This document shows positions 45,280-54,000 of a DNA stretch of 64,000 bases, piece by piece (within the stretch, counting starts at the first letter, position 1; each line of letters begins with the position of its first letter). The notes under the pieces were generated by a model that saw only the letters and a program-made list of their open reading frames with translations, was not told where the DNA came from and made no database searches. The DNA is taken from positions 16,998 through 80,997 of the forward strand of contig NZ_WHOS01000032.1 in NCBI RefSeq assembly GCF_013340935.1. The letters run 5' to 3'. A program made the position numbers and the translations under genes. This DNA is from Azospirillum melinis. Lineage in GTDB: Bacteria > Pseudomonadota > Alphaproteobacteria > Azospirillales > Azospirillaceae.

Positions 45280-46113
45280 TCAAAGCACTCCGTCGCGGGG
45301 CTTCGCTCCGATCGCCGCCCAGGAGATCTCATTGACCCAGGCGAGCTGCACGTCTTCCAGCCCGGCGCCCGTCATCAGCGCCTCGACCTCGTCGCGGCGC
45401 CAGTAGTTGGCGATCTTCGGCAGCATCTGGTCGAAGACGATGGAGCGCAGATGGGCGAAGTCGAAGCGCCGGATCAGGCGGAAATACTCCAGCCGGTCCA
45501 GCCCCAGCCGCAAGGCCAGCCACAGCAGGGCGGTCGGCGGCAGGGACAGCGCATGCACTAGCCCGATCGGCAGGCGGCTGAACAGCGCCTTGCGCAGCGG
45601 GTCGGCGAACCGGACGATCCAGCCGTTGTTCTCGCGGCCATAGACCCAGATCATCACCCGGCCGCCGGGTTTCACCGCGCGCACCATGTTGGCGAGTGCG
45701 GTTTCTGGATGGGCCAGATGGTGGATGACGCCGATCGAGAAGGCGAGGTCGAAGCGCTCCACCTCGTTCAGCTCATAGGCGCTCTGGCGGCGCACCTCCA
45801 TCGCCGGATGCGGCGCCAGCGTGGCCCGCGCCGAGGCGAGGCTGCGCTCGTCGATGTCGATGGCCAGGCCGCCGGCGGCGCCATAGCTCATCGGCCAATG
45901 GCTGTTGCGTCCCATGCCGCAGCCGACGTCGACGAAGGTCAGGCCGCGCCAGTCCTCCGGCGCCATGAAGGGCGTCCAGCGGCGGAACTGTTCCTCGTAG
46001 ATGCCCTTCAGCTCGGCATAGCGGCCCCATTCGTAGCCGAAGCGGTCGGCCGACCCGCTGTGCACCGCGGACGCGGCGTCGGGGGCGGGGGAGGAGGGCG
46101 GCGCTTCGCTCAT
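45280..46113 (-). CDS. SAM-dependent methyltransferase
   Basis: 277 aa from the ATG at 46113 (the frame is open to 46203). Motif I is FVDVGCGMGRNSHWP, then LAIDIDERSLASARATL (acidic ribose-binding loop), FDLAFSIGVIHHLAHPETAL and AVKPGGRVMIWVYG (motif III). The C-terminal third is helical. Class I methyltransferase fold, small-molecule or glycan substrate. It lies among glycosylation genes, upstream of nothing on its own strand except the element border. A truncated paralogue of its last 35 codons is at 18498-18609, and the two define the flanking repeats. Confidence 0.88.
   Translation of the reverse strand: MSEAPPSSPAPDAASAVHSGSADRFGYEWGRYAELKGIYEEQFRRWTPFMAPEDWRGLTFVDVGCGMGRNSHWPMSYGAAGGLAIDIDERSLASARATLAPHPAMEVRRQSAYELNEVERFDLAFSIGVIHHLAHPETALANMVRAVKPGGRVMIWVYGRENNGWIVRFADPLRKALFSRLPIGLVHALSLPPTALLWLALRLGLDRLEYFRLIRRFDFAHLRSIVFDQMLPKIANYWRRDEVEALMTGAGLEDVQLAWVNEISWAAIGAKPRDGVL
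45308..45400. repeat. right imperfect direct repeat flanking the conjugative element
   Basis: Copy of 18516-18608 within the 3' end of the intact methyltransferase gene. It has about 90 percent identity over 93 bp in the same orientation. The gene's last nine codons (45280-45307) lie outside the repeat and differ from the remnant's ending. Confidence 0.8.
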
Positions 46114-46177
46114 CGCGGCGGTCCGGTGTGGTGGATCGGGAGAAGGGGCTATCGGTAGAAGCCGGGGGGCGGGCTTG

Positions 46178-47914
46178 TCAAGCCAAGCGCCCGGTTGCGG
46201 CATCGTCGCACCAGCGCCGCCAGATCAGCCGGTAGGCGGTTTCCAGGTTGCGCATGAAGCGCGTCTCGTCGCACAGCGCCGATGCCCTCACCCGCTCGCG
46301 CATGCCCATGCGCAGCCGCATCAGCCGGGTCAGGTCGCCGGCCAGGTCGGCGGCGATGGCGGCATAGCGGTCGGGGGTGGCGGCGACCAGTTCGGGCAGG
46401 CCGATGGCGGTCATCAGGCTGGCGCCGACACGGGCGGCGTGGCGCGAGCCGGCCAGCGTCACCAGCGGCGCCCCCATCCACAGCGTGTCGCAGGTGGTGA
46501 TGGTGCCGTTGTAGGGATGCGGATCCAGCGCGATGTCGATGCGGTTGTAGGCGGCCAGATGTCCGGCCGCGTCCCTGATGAAGCCGACGAGGTCGAGCCG
46601 GTCCGGGTCGACGCCGACGGCGGCGAAGCGCGCCTTCATCGCGGCGGCGGTGCCGGGATCGGACAGCGGCCGGTCCTTCAGCAGCAGGCGCGCGTCCGGC
46701 GCCCGGCGCAGCACCTCGGCCCACAGCGCGATGGTGCCGTCCGTGATCTTGGACAGCTTGTTGAAGGACCCGAAGGTGACGGCTCCGGTCGCACCGGCCG
46801 GCAGCGGCACCACGGGCGGGGCGGAGGCCGGGGGGCGGAAGCACAGGAAGGGCGCCGGCAGCCGGACCAGCGTTTCCACCGCATGGGTGTCGGTCGGGCC
46901 GACCGGATCGCTGACCGGATCGACGATGCGGTAGTCGACCGACGTCATGCCGGTGCTGTTGGGATAGCCCAGCCACGTCACCTGCACCGGCGCCGGGCGC
47001 AGCGCCAGCATCGGCAGCCGGTTCAGCCCGGAATGGCCGGCAAGATCGACCAGGATGTCGATGCCGTCGGCACGGATCTGCGCGGCCAACGCCTCGTCGT
47101 CCAGATGGCCCACATCGCGCCAGCCGTCGGCCTGTGCCTTGAAGCGGGCGGTGTGGGCGTCGCCATGGGCGACCGGCAGGATCGAATAGCAGACGATCTC
47201 GAACCGGCTGCGGCTGGCCGTCTCGAACAGGGGCGTCAGGAAATAGGCGCCGAGATGCTCGCGGAACTCGACCGACAGGTAGCCGATGCGCAGCCGCTTC
47301 TCCGGATCGGGGCGGTTGGCGTGCGGGATCGCGGGCCGGCTGCTGGCTCCGCCCTCCGCCCGCTCGCCCGTCCGGCCGCCCGCCCGCCCGCCGAATCTCT
47401 CGTCGAAGCGCCGGTGTTCGGCCAGCAGGCGCTCGCCCGACAGGTCGAGATAGTTGAGGCACAGAAGCCGCTGGCTGGCGACGCGCGGATCGTCCGGCAA
47501 CAGCGCCTCGGCCCTGTCGAAGGCCAGGGCGGCCTCCGCCGCCTCGCCGCGCATCTGCCGGGTCACGCCCAGGTTGAACCACAGCCCGGCACCCTGTTGC
47601 GGATCCAGCCGGATCGCCCGGGTCCAGCAGCGCACCGCCTCGTCCAGCCGGTCGCCGCCATAGGCCTCGCCCCCCAGCCCGACCCAGGGCTTGTCGTAGT
47701 CCGGCCGCAGGATCAGGGCGGCACGCAAGGCCGCCGCCGCCTCGGCAGGGCGCTTCAGCTCGGACAGGATGACGCCCAGATTGTTCCACAGGTCGGCGGC
47801 GCCGGCGTCCTGCGCCAGCAGGCGGCGGTAGAGATCCGCCGCCTCCTCCAGCCGCCCCGCGCCCAAAGCGTCCAGCGCTTGGCGTTTCAGCGTGCCCAGG
47901 GTGGACGAGGTCAT
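46178..47914 (-). CDS. TPR-containing SPINDLY/OGT-like glycosyltransferase
   Basis: 578 aa from the ATG at 47914. About four TPRs (residues 10-150; DLWNNLGVILSELKRPAEAA) and an RAGGRTGERAEGG linker precede the GT41-type half: IGYLSVEFREHLGAYFLTPL (active-site His), WLGYPNSTGMTSVDYRI, FGSFNKLSK (UDP-binding Lys), PHPYNGTITTCDTLWMG. This is the third enzyme of this architecture in the window. It is close to gmhA (8 bp), so probably co-transcribed with it. Likely protein or glycopeptide O-glycosylation; target unknown. Confidence 0.88.
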   Translation of the reverse strand: MTSSTLGTLKRQALDALGAGRLEEAADLYRRLLAQDAGAADLWNNLGVILSELKRPAEAAAALRAALILRPDYDKPWVGLGGEAYGGDRLDEAVRCWTRAIRLDPQQGAGLWFNLGVTRQMRGEAAEAALAFDRAEALLPDDPRVASQRLLCLNYLDLSGERLLAEHRRFDERFGGRAGGRTGERAEGGASSRPAIPHANRPDPEKRLRIGYLSVEFREHLGAYFLTPLFETASRSRFEIVCYSILPVAHGDAHTARFKAQADGWRDVGHLDDEALAAQIRADGIDILVDLAGHSGLNRLPMLALRPAPVQVTWLGYPNSTGMTSVDYRIVDPVSDPVGPTDTHAVETLVRLPAPFLCFRPPASAPPVVPLPAGATGAVTFGSFNKLSKITDGTIALWAEVLRRAPDARLLLKDRPLSDPGTAAAMKARFAAVGVDPDRLDLVGFIRDAAGHLAAYNRIDIALDPHPYNGTITTCDTLWMGAPLVTLAGSRHAARVGASLMTAIGLPELVAATPDRYAAIAADLAGDLTRLMRLRMGMRERVRASALCDETRFMRNLETAYRLIWRRWCDDAATGRLA

Positions 47915-47922
47915 GGAGGGGA

Positions 47923-48510
47923 TCAGGCCAGACGGGCTTCGACCTGCTCGCACAGGTAATGGTAGAGGCAGATATGGACCTGCTGGATCAGCGGGGTGGA
48001 GCGCGACGGCACGTCCAGCAGGATGTCGCTCAGGGCCGCCATCTTGCCGCCGCCTTCGCCGGTCATGGCGATGGTGGTCATGCCCAGGCGCTTCGCCACC
48101 TCGAAGGCGGCGATGACGTTGCGCGAGTTGCCGCTGGTGGAGATGCCCAGCAGGACGCCGCCCGGCTCGCCATAGGCTTCGGTCTGGCGGGCGAAGACGC
48201 TGTCGTAGGAATAGTCGTTGCTCCAGGCGGTCAGGACGGCCGCGTTGGAGCTGAGGCAGATCGCCTTCAGCCCGCGCCGCTCCTTCAGGAAGCGGCCGAC
48301 CAGTTCGCCGGTGATGTGCTGCGCGTCGGATGCCGAACCGCCGTTGCCGCAGACCAGCAGTGCCTTGTTGGCGCCGAGCGCCGCCGTGACCGCCGCGACC
48401 GCCGCCTCGACCCTCGCGGGGTCCAGGCTGTCCATGGTGCGCCGCAGGACGTCGATGGCGGCGGTGAGGCAGCCGTGCAGCGAAGGGGCGGCGATGTCCT
48501 GTGAGTCCAT
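47923..48510 (-). CDS. gmhA: D-sedoheptulose-7-phosphate isomerase
   Basis: 195 aa from the ATG at 48510. SIS-domain enzyme that converts sedoheptulose 7-phosphate to D-glycero-D-manno-heptose 7-phosphate, the first step to ADP- or GDP-heptose. Marks are LLVCGNGGSASDAQHITGEL (phosphate loop with GNGGSASDAQH), CLSSNAAVLTAWSNDYSYD, FARQTEAYG, LLGISTSGNSRNVIAAFEVA, and QQVHICLYHYLCEQVE at the C-terminus (the catalytic Glu/His area). The ATG is behind AAAGG. Other heptose genes are absent here; the sugar may feed the local glycosylation cluster. Confidence 0.93.
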   Translation of the reverse strand: MDSQDIAAPSLHGCLTAAIDVLRRTMDSLDPARVEAAVAAVTAALGANKALLVCGNGGSASDAQHITGELVGRFLKERRGLKAICLSSNAAVLTAWSNDYSYDSVFARQTEAYGEPGGVLLGISTSGNSRNVIAAFEVAKRLGMTTIAMTGEGGGKMAALSDILLDVPSRSTPLIQQVHICLYHYLCEQVEARLA

Positions 48511-48649
48511 GGGGTGACTACCTTTGCGTGACCGATGGTGCGTTTCGGCGGCGAGGGGGCGGCGATGGGACAGGATCGGAGCATGGATCCAGGCACGCGC
48601 CCTGTGCAGCGGCCAGTGCATCCTATGGAACGCGGTGGCCTGTCAACTG

Positions 48650-48965
48650 CAAGCCGCGCAATGACACGCCGTTGAGGCTGTTCACCAGCGTCGAGACCGC
48701 CACCTTGGGCGGCGGTCCTCGAGACGATGCACCTGGTCGCCCTCGTTTTCCCTCTCGATCATGCTCAGCGACGAAGTCGGCCGAGGCTGAGGCGAAGATG
48801 GTTCGGGTGTCGTCCAGCATGGTCGCGGTGAGCACACGGCGACGGTATTTTGGTCACGAAGACGATCTGAATGTGCGTGGCGAAAATACAGAGCCAGTCA
48901 GTGCCCGACGTCGCTTTCCTCACATCACAGGACATTGTCAGGAGGCTGTGCATGATCGACCGCAA
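48650..48965 (-). pseudogene. tnpA: IS200/IS605 Y1 transposase TnpA, degenerate
   Basis: Two minus-strand frames hold a decayed TnpA. One reads SGTDWLCIFATHIQIVFVTK (the H-x-Q-x-V-F-V-T-K start of Y1 transposases). The other reads VLTATMLDDTRTIFASASAD, then, past a corrupted HUH region, PPKVAVSTLVNSLNGVSLRG (the normal PPKVAVSKLVNSLKGVSSR). The His-x-His and surroundings are lost, so it cannot nick. It is divergent from tnpB, the IS605 layout. Confidence 0.7.
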
Positions 48966-50157
48966 GGCGGTGCTGTTCCGCCTCTACCCAACACCCGAGC
49001 AGGCCGCCCAGATGGCGCAGATCGCGGGGGCGTGCCGATTCGTCTACAACCTTGCCCTGGAACAGCGCCGGAACTGGTACCGTCCTGGCCGGAAGTTCAA
49101 TTTTGCCAGCCAATGCCGCGAGCTCACCCAGCTGCGGGCCGAGGTGGCGTGGCTGAAGACGGCGCCGGTCCACCCCCTGCAACAGGCGTTGCGCGATCTG
49201 GAGCGGGCGTATCAGAACTGGTGGGCCGACCGCGCCCGGGCGCCGACCCCGCGCCGAAAGAACGTGAACGACAGCTTCCGCTTTCCCGATCCGGTTTCGC
49301 TGGCGGTCGAGCGCACAGGCGCCTCGTCAGGCCGCGTGAAGCTGCCCAAGTTGGGCTGGGTCCGCCTGCGCGGCTGGATGGCACTGCCGGGCGATATTCG
49401 CAACATCACGGTATCCCGCCGCGCCGGGCACTGGTTCGCCGCCGTGCAGTGCGAGCGCGAGGGTGCCGAACCCGTCCCATCCCCTCTGCCACCTATCGGC
49501 ATCGACCTTGGCGTGGCGGCGTTCGCCGCCCTCAGCGACGGCACCAGCATCGCCCCGGTCAACCACGGCAAGGCAGCGCTGAAGAAACTGCGCAAGGCGC
49601 AGCGTGCCCTGGCCCGCAAGGCGCGGGGGTCGGCCAACTGGCGCAAGGCGGTGCGGCGGGTCGGCAAACGTCAAAAGCGGGTTGCCGACGCCCACAAGGA
49701 CTTCCTCCACAAGCACAGCACGGCCATCGCCAAGAACCACGGCGTGGTCGTTGTGGAGGCGTTGCCGGTGCGGGCCATGTCCGCGTCGGCACAAGGAACG
49801 GTCGTGGAGCCGGGCCGCCGGGTCCGGCAGAAGGCGGGGTTGAACCGGGCCATCCTCGATCAAGGCTGGGGTCTGTTCCGCACCATGCTGGCCTACAAGC
49901 TGGCGGATCGCGGCGGCACGCTGGTCGAGGTGCCTGCCGCCTATACCAGCCAGACTTGCGCCTGCTGCGGCCATGTCGATGCCGCCAACCGGCCGAGCCA
50001 AGCCGTCTTCGTGTGCGGGCGTTGCGGCCATAGGGCCAACGCCGACACCAACGCGGCGATCAACATTCTACGGCGTGCGGGCGGCGCGTTGAAGCCTGTG
50101 GAGGAACACCGCACCAAGCGGCCCGATGAAGCAGGAACCAGCCAGGGGGCTGCATGA
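48952..50157 (+). CDS. tnpB: TnpB (IS200/IS605-type RNA-guided nuclease, OrfB)
   Basis: 401 aa, ATG at 48952 behind GGAGG. An N-terminal helical domain (VLFRLYPTPEQAAQMAQIAG, FVYNLALEQRRNWY) is followed by a RuvC-like fold with all three acidic residues visible: GIDLGVAAFA (Asp), VVVVEALPV (Glu), NADTNAAINI (Asp). The zinc finger TCACCGHVD, CGRCGHRAN lies between the last two. It appears intact, unlike its tnpA partner. It probably depends on an omegaRNA spanning its 3' end. It is inserted between gmhA and a hypothetical gene. Confidence 0.9.
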   Translation: MIDRKAVLFRLYPTPEQAAQMAQIAGACRFVYNLALEQRRNWYRPGRKFNFASQCRELTQLRAEVAWLKTAPVHPLQQALRDLERAYQNWWADRARAPTPRRKNVNDSFRFPDPVSLAVERTGASSGRVKLPKLGWVRLRGWMALPGDIRNITVSRRAGHWFAAVQCEREGAEPVPSPLPPIGIDLGVAAFAALSDGTSIAPVNHGKAALKKLRKAQRALARKARGSANWRKAVRRVGKRQKRVADAHKDFLHKHSTAIAKNHGVVVVEALPVRAMSASAQGTVVEPGRRVRQKAGLNRAILDQGWGLFRTMLAYKLADRGGTLVEVPAAYTSQTCACCGHVDAANRPSQAVFVCGRCGHRANADTNAAINILRRAGGALKPVEEHRTKRPDEAGTSQGAA

Positions 50158-50176
50158 TGCGGCTCTCTGGAACCTT

Positions 50177-50190
50177 CGCCCATCAGGGCG
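50177..50190 (+). ncRNA. hairpin at the tnpB 3' end, candidate omegaRNA terminal stem
   Basis: CGCCC (50177-50181) and GGGCG (50186-50190) form a short stem with a 4-nt loop, 20 bp after the tnpB stop. In IS605-type elements a right-end hairpin and an omegaRNA overlap the 3' end of tnpB, and the guide lies just beyond. I cannot set the RNA's limits from sequence alone. Confidence 0.25.
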
Positions 50191-50280
50191 GAGGGGATGT
50201 CAGGGCTTTCCCATACCGTCCGGAACGCTTATTTTCGGTCCTGTGTCCCGGCGGCGGGACGAAAATGGCAAGGGTGGCCA

Positions 50281-50832
50281 ATGACGACGCGCACGGTCCG
50301 GCTGGGCCCCCTCAGCGTGAAGATGTACTGCGCGATCGGCATGATCGCCGTGTCCTGGGCCCAGCTCGAGGACATGGTATCGCTGTGCATCTCCCGGCTG
50401 CTCGGCGCCGATCACACCGAATTCCTTCCCATCGCCTCCAACATGCAGGTCAAGGCCCGTTTCGACGCGCTGAAGGCCATCGCCGGCCTGCGCCTGCCCG
50501 CCGACGAAGCCAAGGCCCTGGTGTCCCGCTGCGACGAGGCGCTGGAGCTTGGACGCGAGCGCAATAAAATTCTGCACGGTTCCTGGATCCAGGGCGAGAC
50601 GGACGACGTCGCCATCCGCCTGAACTACCGCGCCCACGGCCGCATCTCGGCCGATGCCCCGGTCATCTCCGCCCGTGAGATCGCCGAGATCAGCGACCGC
50701 ATCACCATGCTGACCGAAGGCTTCGCCCAGACCCTCCAGCGGCTTGGCCTGTTCGACCCCAGGAACCCGATGCGGAACCCGGCGCGCGGCTCCGCAACCG
50801 AGGCGGCCAAGCCGCCGGAAGCGGCGGACTGA
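50281..50832 (+). CDS. hypothetical protein
   Basis: 183 aa from the ATG at 50281, behind AAGGGTGG. I do not recognise it. The sequence is helical: KMYCAIGMIAVSWAQLEDMV, then LCISRLLGADHTEF, AKALVSRCDEALELGRERNK, ILHGSWIQGETDDVAIRLNY. The ERNKILHGSW stretch resembles the R-N-x-x-x-H motif of HEPN-type RNases and related helical proteins; this is a weak visual match only. It is convergent with the next gene. Confidence 0.6.
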   Translation: MTTRTVRLGPLSVKMYCAIGMIAVSWAQLEDMVSLCISRLLGADHTEFLPIASNMQVKARFDALKAIAGLRLPADEAKALVSRCDEALELGRERNKILHGSWIQGETDDVAIRLNYRAHGRISADAPVISAREIAEISDRITMLTEGFAQTLQRLGLFDPRNPMRNPARGSATEAAKPPEAAD

Positions 50833-50848
50833 AGAAGGGATAGGCGAA

Positions 50849-50867
50849 GGAGCGGGAGCAGCGCTCC
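50849..50867. terminator. hairpin between convergent genes
   Basis: GGAGCG (50849-50854) pairs with CGCTCC (50862-50867) in the 40-bp gap between two convergent stops. No T tract. Confidence 0.4.
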
Positions 50868-50872
50868 GCCCC

Positions 50873-52216
50873 CTACAGCCACACCTTGAACGGCACCAGC
50901 CCGCGGTTGCCCTCTTCGGGATGGACCAGCAGGCGGGGGGAGGGGTTCAGCGCGGCGGCGGTGGCGGCGAAGGCTCCCGTGCTGATCGCCAGGATGTCGG
51001 CCCGCGTCATCACGTGGAAATCCTGCAGATACTCCAGCCCCTCCCAGCGGACGGGGAAGTCGGCCGGGGTCACCGGGTCGAAGCGGGCGAACTCGGGCAC
51101 GACGCTCGGCTCGTCGGTGGCGACGAACAGCACCGGATCCTCCAGCGTCGGCCACAGCCCGTCCAGCCAGTCCAGATAGAGCGACAGCGGCGTGTAGTCC
51201 CGGTTCCACCAGTCGGTCTGGCGGATGTGCACGGCGACCAGCGTCCGTCCGCGGCGGCGCAGCGCCTCCACCGGCGGCTCCAGGAAGCGGTCCCAGCAGG
51301 GGCGCGGGGTCAGCCATGACAGGATGTCGGCCCGCCGCTCCGTCAGCATCGGGTTGACCGGCGAGCCGCCCAGGAACAGGTCGCGGTCGCGGAAGGGGTC
51401 GGCCACCCGGTCGTCGAAGCCGCGGGCGAAGTCCTTGCGCTGTTGCAGCCAGCCCTGGAATTCCGGCAGCGCCGACGGGTCCAGCCGCGGATCGTCGAGG
51501 GAGAAGAAGGCATGCCCGACCCAGTCGGGGGTCAGGAACTCCATCCCGTATTTCTCGGCATAGAGGCGGACGGCGACATACTCGTTCACCGTCTGGGCGA
51601 AGCGCCCGTAGGAGCCGAGCGAGGCCATGGTCAGCCGGGGGCGGTCGCGCCGCACCTCCCGCCGCCGGTTCCATCCCCCCTCTTCCCCCGGCGGCAGCGA
51701 GCGGTCGAAGCGCATCAGCGAATAGGCGATGTAGGAGGGCGAATAATTGCCCTTCAGCGCGACCGAGCGCTTCAGCAGCTCGTAGGCGCCATCGGCATCG
51801 CCCCTGGCCCGGCGCACGTCGGCCAGCCCGGCCATCGCCTCGGCATGGTCGGAGGATCCCTGGAGGACACAGTCGAACGCCAGTTCCGCCCGGTCGAGAT
51901 GCCCGCACTGCAACAGCGCAAGCCCCAGGTGATGGAGGATGTCGACCGACCCCTGATTGCGGCGCAACGCCTCCACCAGGATTGCCACCGCGCGGGCCGG
52001 TTCGCGGTTCTTGTAGGCGGCTATGCCCTGGACCAGCAGGGCATGGGCGTTGCCGGGATCGACGGCCAGGATGCGGCCGCAGATGTCCATGCTGATGTCG
52101 AGCCAGCCCGAATTGCAATAGTCGAGCGCCTGCTTGACGGCATCGGGGACCGCCTTCCGCTGCCCCGGCAGGGTTTCGATCTCGATGGGAGCGGCGGTTT
52201 CGCTGGCGGCGACCAT
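50873..52216 (-). CDS. TPR protein with fucosyltransferase-like (GT11-type) domain
   Basis: 447 aa from the ATG at 52216. Residues 20-170 are TPRs (HALLVQGIAAYKNREPARAV). The C-terminal domain has VAVHIRQTDWWNRDY, which resembles the H-x-R-x-x-D-Y/W motif I of alpha-1,2/alpha-1,6 fucosyltransferases. It then has LFVATDEPSVVPEFARF and MTRADILAISTGAFAATAAA, their A-D-x-x-x-x-S-x-S/G-x-F-x-x-x-A motif. It may use GDP-fucose, whose synthase is at 261-1232. Donor and acceptor are inference. Confidence 0.7.
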   Translation of the reverse strand: MVAASETAAPIEIETLPGQRKAVPDAVKQALDYCNSGWLDISMDICGRILAVDPGNAHALLVQGIAAYKNREPARAVAILVEALRRNQGSVDILHHLGLALLQCGHLDRAELAFDCVLQGSSDHAEAMAGLADVRRARGDADGAYELLKRSVALKGNYSPSYIAYSLMRFDRSLPPGEEGGWNRRREVRRDRPRLTMASLGSYGRFAQTVNEYVAVRLYAEKYGMEFLTPDWVGHAFFSLDDPRLDPSALPEFQGWLQQRKDFARGFDDRVADPFRDRDLFLGGSPVNPMLTERRADILSWLTPRPCWDRFLEPPVEALRRRGRTLVAVHIRQTDWWNRDYTPLSLYLDWLDGLWPTLEDPVLFVATDEPSVVPEFARFDPVTPADFPVRWEGLEYLQDFHVMTRADILAISTGAFAATAAALNPSPRLLVHPEEGNRGLVPFKVWL

Positions 52217-52392
52217 AAAGGGTACCCGGAAAGGATGGGGCGGAGTCGCGTTGAATTGCACCCGCGCCGGCCGGGGGGTCAAGCTGCCTTGTTGCAAGGC
52301 TCAGGAATTTCACCGATCTTCCTGCGCTTTCCGGCTCCATCGATCCGGATGTCCGATCTTCCCTGCCCCGGTTCCAGAACAGCGCCTGTGCC

Positions 52393-54000
52393 ATGACCAC
52401 GCTCCATGACCTCCTGACCAGGGCCGTCGGCCTGCACCAAGCCGGTGAAACCGACCGGGCGATCGTGCTCTACCGCAGCATCCTGGCGGTCGATCCGGCC
52501 CAGGCGGATGCCCTCCATCTGCTTGGGCTGCTGGGGCGTCGCACCGCCCCCCTGCACGGGGCGATGCTGGTGGACTGCGCCCTGCGGCTGGTGCCGGCCC
52601 ATTCCGGCGCCCTGTTCAACCAAGCCAACTCCCTGGTGCAGATGGGCCGGCTGGACGCGGCCATGGCGCATTTCCGCCGCAAGCTGGAGGTGGAGCCGGA
52701 CTGCGTCATGACGCTGTCGCGCCTGGGACGGGATGCGCTTGCCTGCGGGCGGCTCGATGAGGCCGAGCGGCTGCTGCGCCGGGCCGCCGCGATGGAGACC
52801 GGGGACAAAGCCGCCGACCTGCTGCGCCATGCCCTCCAGCGCTGCGTCACCGCCCGGGCGATCCGTGACGATGCCGCCGACCCGTCCCTGCCGCCCGGGC
52901 TGGTGGTGCGCGGGGTCTTCCGCGACAGCAGCGGCTATGCCTACGTCGTCCGCCGCTTCGTCCAGGAGCTGGTGGCGGCCGGGATCCGGGTCCGGCTGGT
53001 CGATCTGAATTATGGCGGCGCCGACAACCTGCCGGACAGCCAGATCGACCCGCTTCTGCTCTCGCTCGACCGGCCGGTGCGGGCCAAGGCGGTGGTCACC
53101 GTCACCACCCCGCCGGCGGTGGAGAGTGTTCCGGGGCTGAAGACCATCAATTTCAGCATGTTCGAGGCGGTCGACATCCCGCCGCTGTGGGCGGGCCACA
53201 GCCGGCGCCACGACCATGTCGTCGTCGCCACCGAATCCTCGCGGATGGCCTGGCTGCGCGCCGGCCATCCGCCGGACCGCATCCACATCTGCCCCGCCGG
53301 GGTGGAGACGAACGCCCCAGGGGACGCCTCGCGCGCCGCCCCCGCCGTCATCGTCGACAATCTGGGCCGCCGGCTGGCCGACTATCCGGTGCGCATCCTC
53401 AACGTCTCCGATTTCAACGACCGCAAGAATCTGGACGGGGTCCTGCGGGTCTGGCTGCGCACGACGCGGAAGGAGGATCCGGCCGCCCTGCTGCTGAAGC
53501 CCGGCAAGGCCGCCGGGGTCTCCGGCGGCATTCGCGATCTTCTGGCCAGGGTGTCGGCGCAGACCGGCCGGACGACGGAACAGGCGGCTCCGGTGTTCCT
53601 GGTGGAAGGCAAGCTGTCGGATACGGAGATGACGTCGCTCCACGCCGCCTCCACCCATTACTGGAGCATGTCGCACGGCGAGGGCTGGGATCTGCCGATG
53701 GCCCAGGCCGGAGCGATGGGACTGACCCTGCTGGCCCCCGACCACAGCGCCTACCACGCCTATCTGGACGCGCAGGTGGCGCACATGATCCCCAGCGCCG
53801 TCACCCCCGGCATCGGCGCCTATGTCGGCCAGAGCTGGTGGAGCCCCGACGAGGGCGAAGCCGCCCGGCTGCTGCGCGCGGTCATCGACGACCCCGCCGG
53901 CACCCGCCGGTCGGCGCAGGCCCATCTGCTGGAGCATTTCAGCTGGCAGGCCGCGACCCGCCGGCTGATCGCCCTTCTGCGGGAGCTGGACGCGCTGTGA
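52393..54000 (+). CDS. TPR protein with glycosyltransferase family 4-like domain
   Basis: 535 aa, ATG at 52393. The first 160 residues are TPRs (VDPAQADALHLLGLLG, GALFNQANSLVQMGRLDAAM). The rest is a GT-B glycosyltransferase: VVRGVFRDSSGYAYVVRRFV, PAGVETNAPG, ILNVSDFNDRKNLDGVLRVW, LLLKPGKA and YWSMSHGEGWDLPMAQAGAM (E-x-x-x-x-x-x-E-like donor site, with the first Glu as GEGW). It is coupled to the next gene by a GTGA overlap. Confidence 0.8.
   Translation: MTTLHDLLTRAVGLHQAGETDRAIVLYRSILAVDPAQADALHLLGLLGRRTAPLHGAMLVDCALRLVPAHSGALFNQANSLVQMGRLDAAMAHFRRKLEVEPDCVMTLSRLGRDALACGRLDEAERLLRRAAAMETGDKAADLLRHALQRCVTARAIRDDAADPSLPPGLVVRGVFRDSSGYAYVVRRFVQELVAAGIRVRLVDLNYGGADNLPDSQIDPLLLSLDRPVRAKAVVTVTTPPAVESVPGLKTINFSMFEAVDIPPLWAGHSRRHDHVVVATESSRMAWLRAGHPPDRIHICPAGVETNAPGDASRAAPAVIVDNLGRRLADYPVRILNVSDFNDRKNLDGVLRVWLRTTRKEDPAALLLKPGKAAGVSGGIRDLLARVSAQTGRTTEQAAPVFLVEGKLSDTEMTSLHAASTHYWSMSHGEGWDLPMAQAGAMGLTLLAPDHSAYHAYLDAQVAHMIPSAVTPGIGAYVGQSWWSPDEGEAARLLRAVIDDPAGTRRSAQAHLLEHFSWQAATRRLIALLRELDAL

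Larger units (their letters stand above)
18609..45307. mobile_element. putative integrated conjugative element / plasmid
   Basis: About 26.7 kb between the two 93-bp direct repeats. It contains a relaxase at the left edge, a ParB-like/DUF932/DUF2493 module, a cargo section, a full virB1-virB11 and virD4 set with an EexN-like exclusion protein, parAB with nearby palindromes, and a MobC-like gene at the right edge. No integrase and no replication initiator were recognised, so whether it is an ICE that lost its integrase, an integrated plasmid, or backbone of a larger secondary replicon is open. The borders are inferred from the repeats. Confidence 0.6.
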
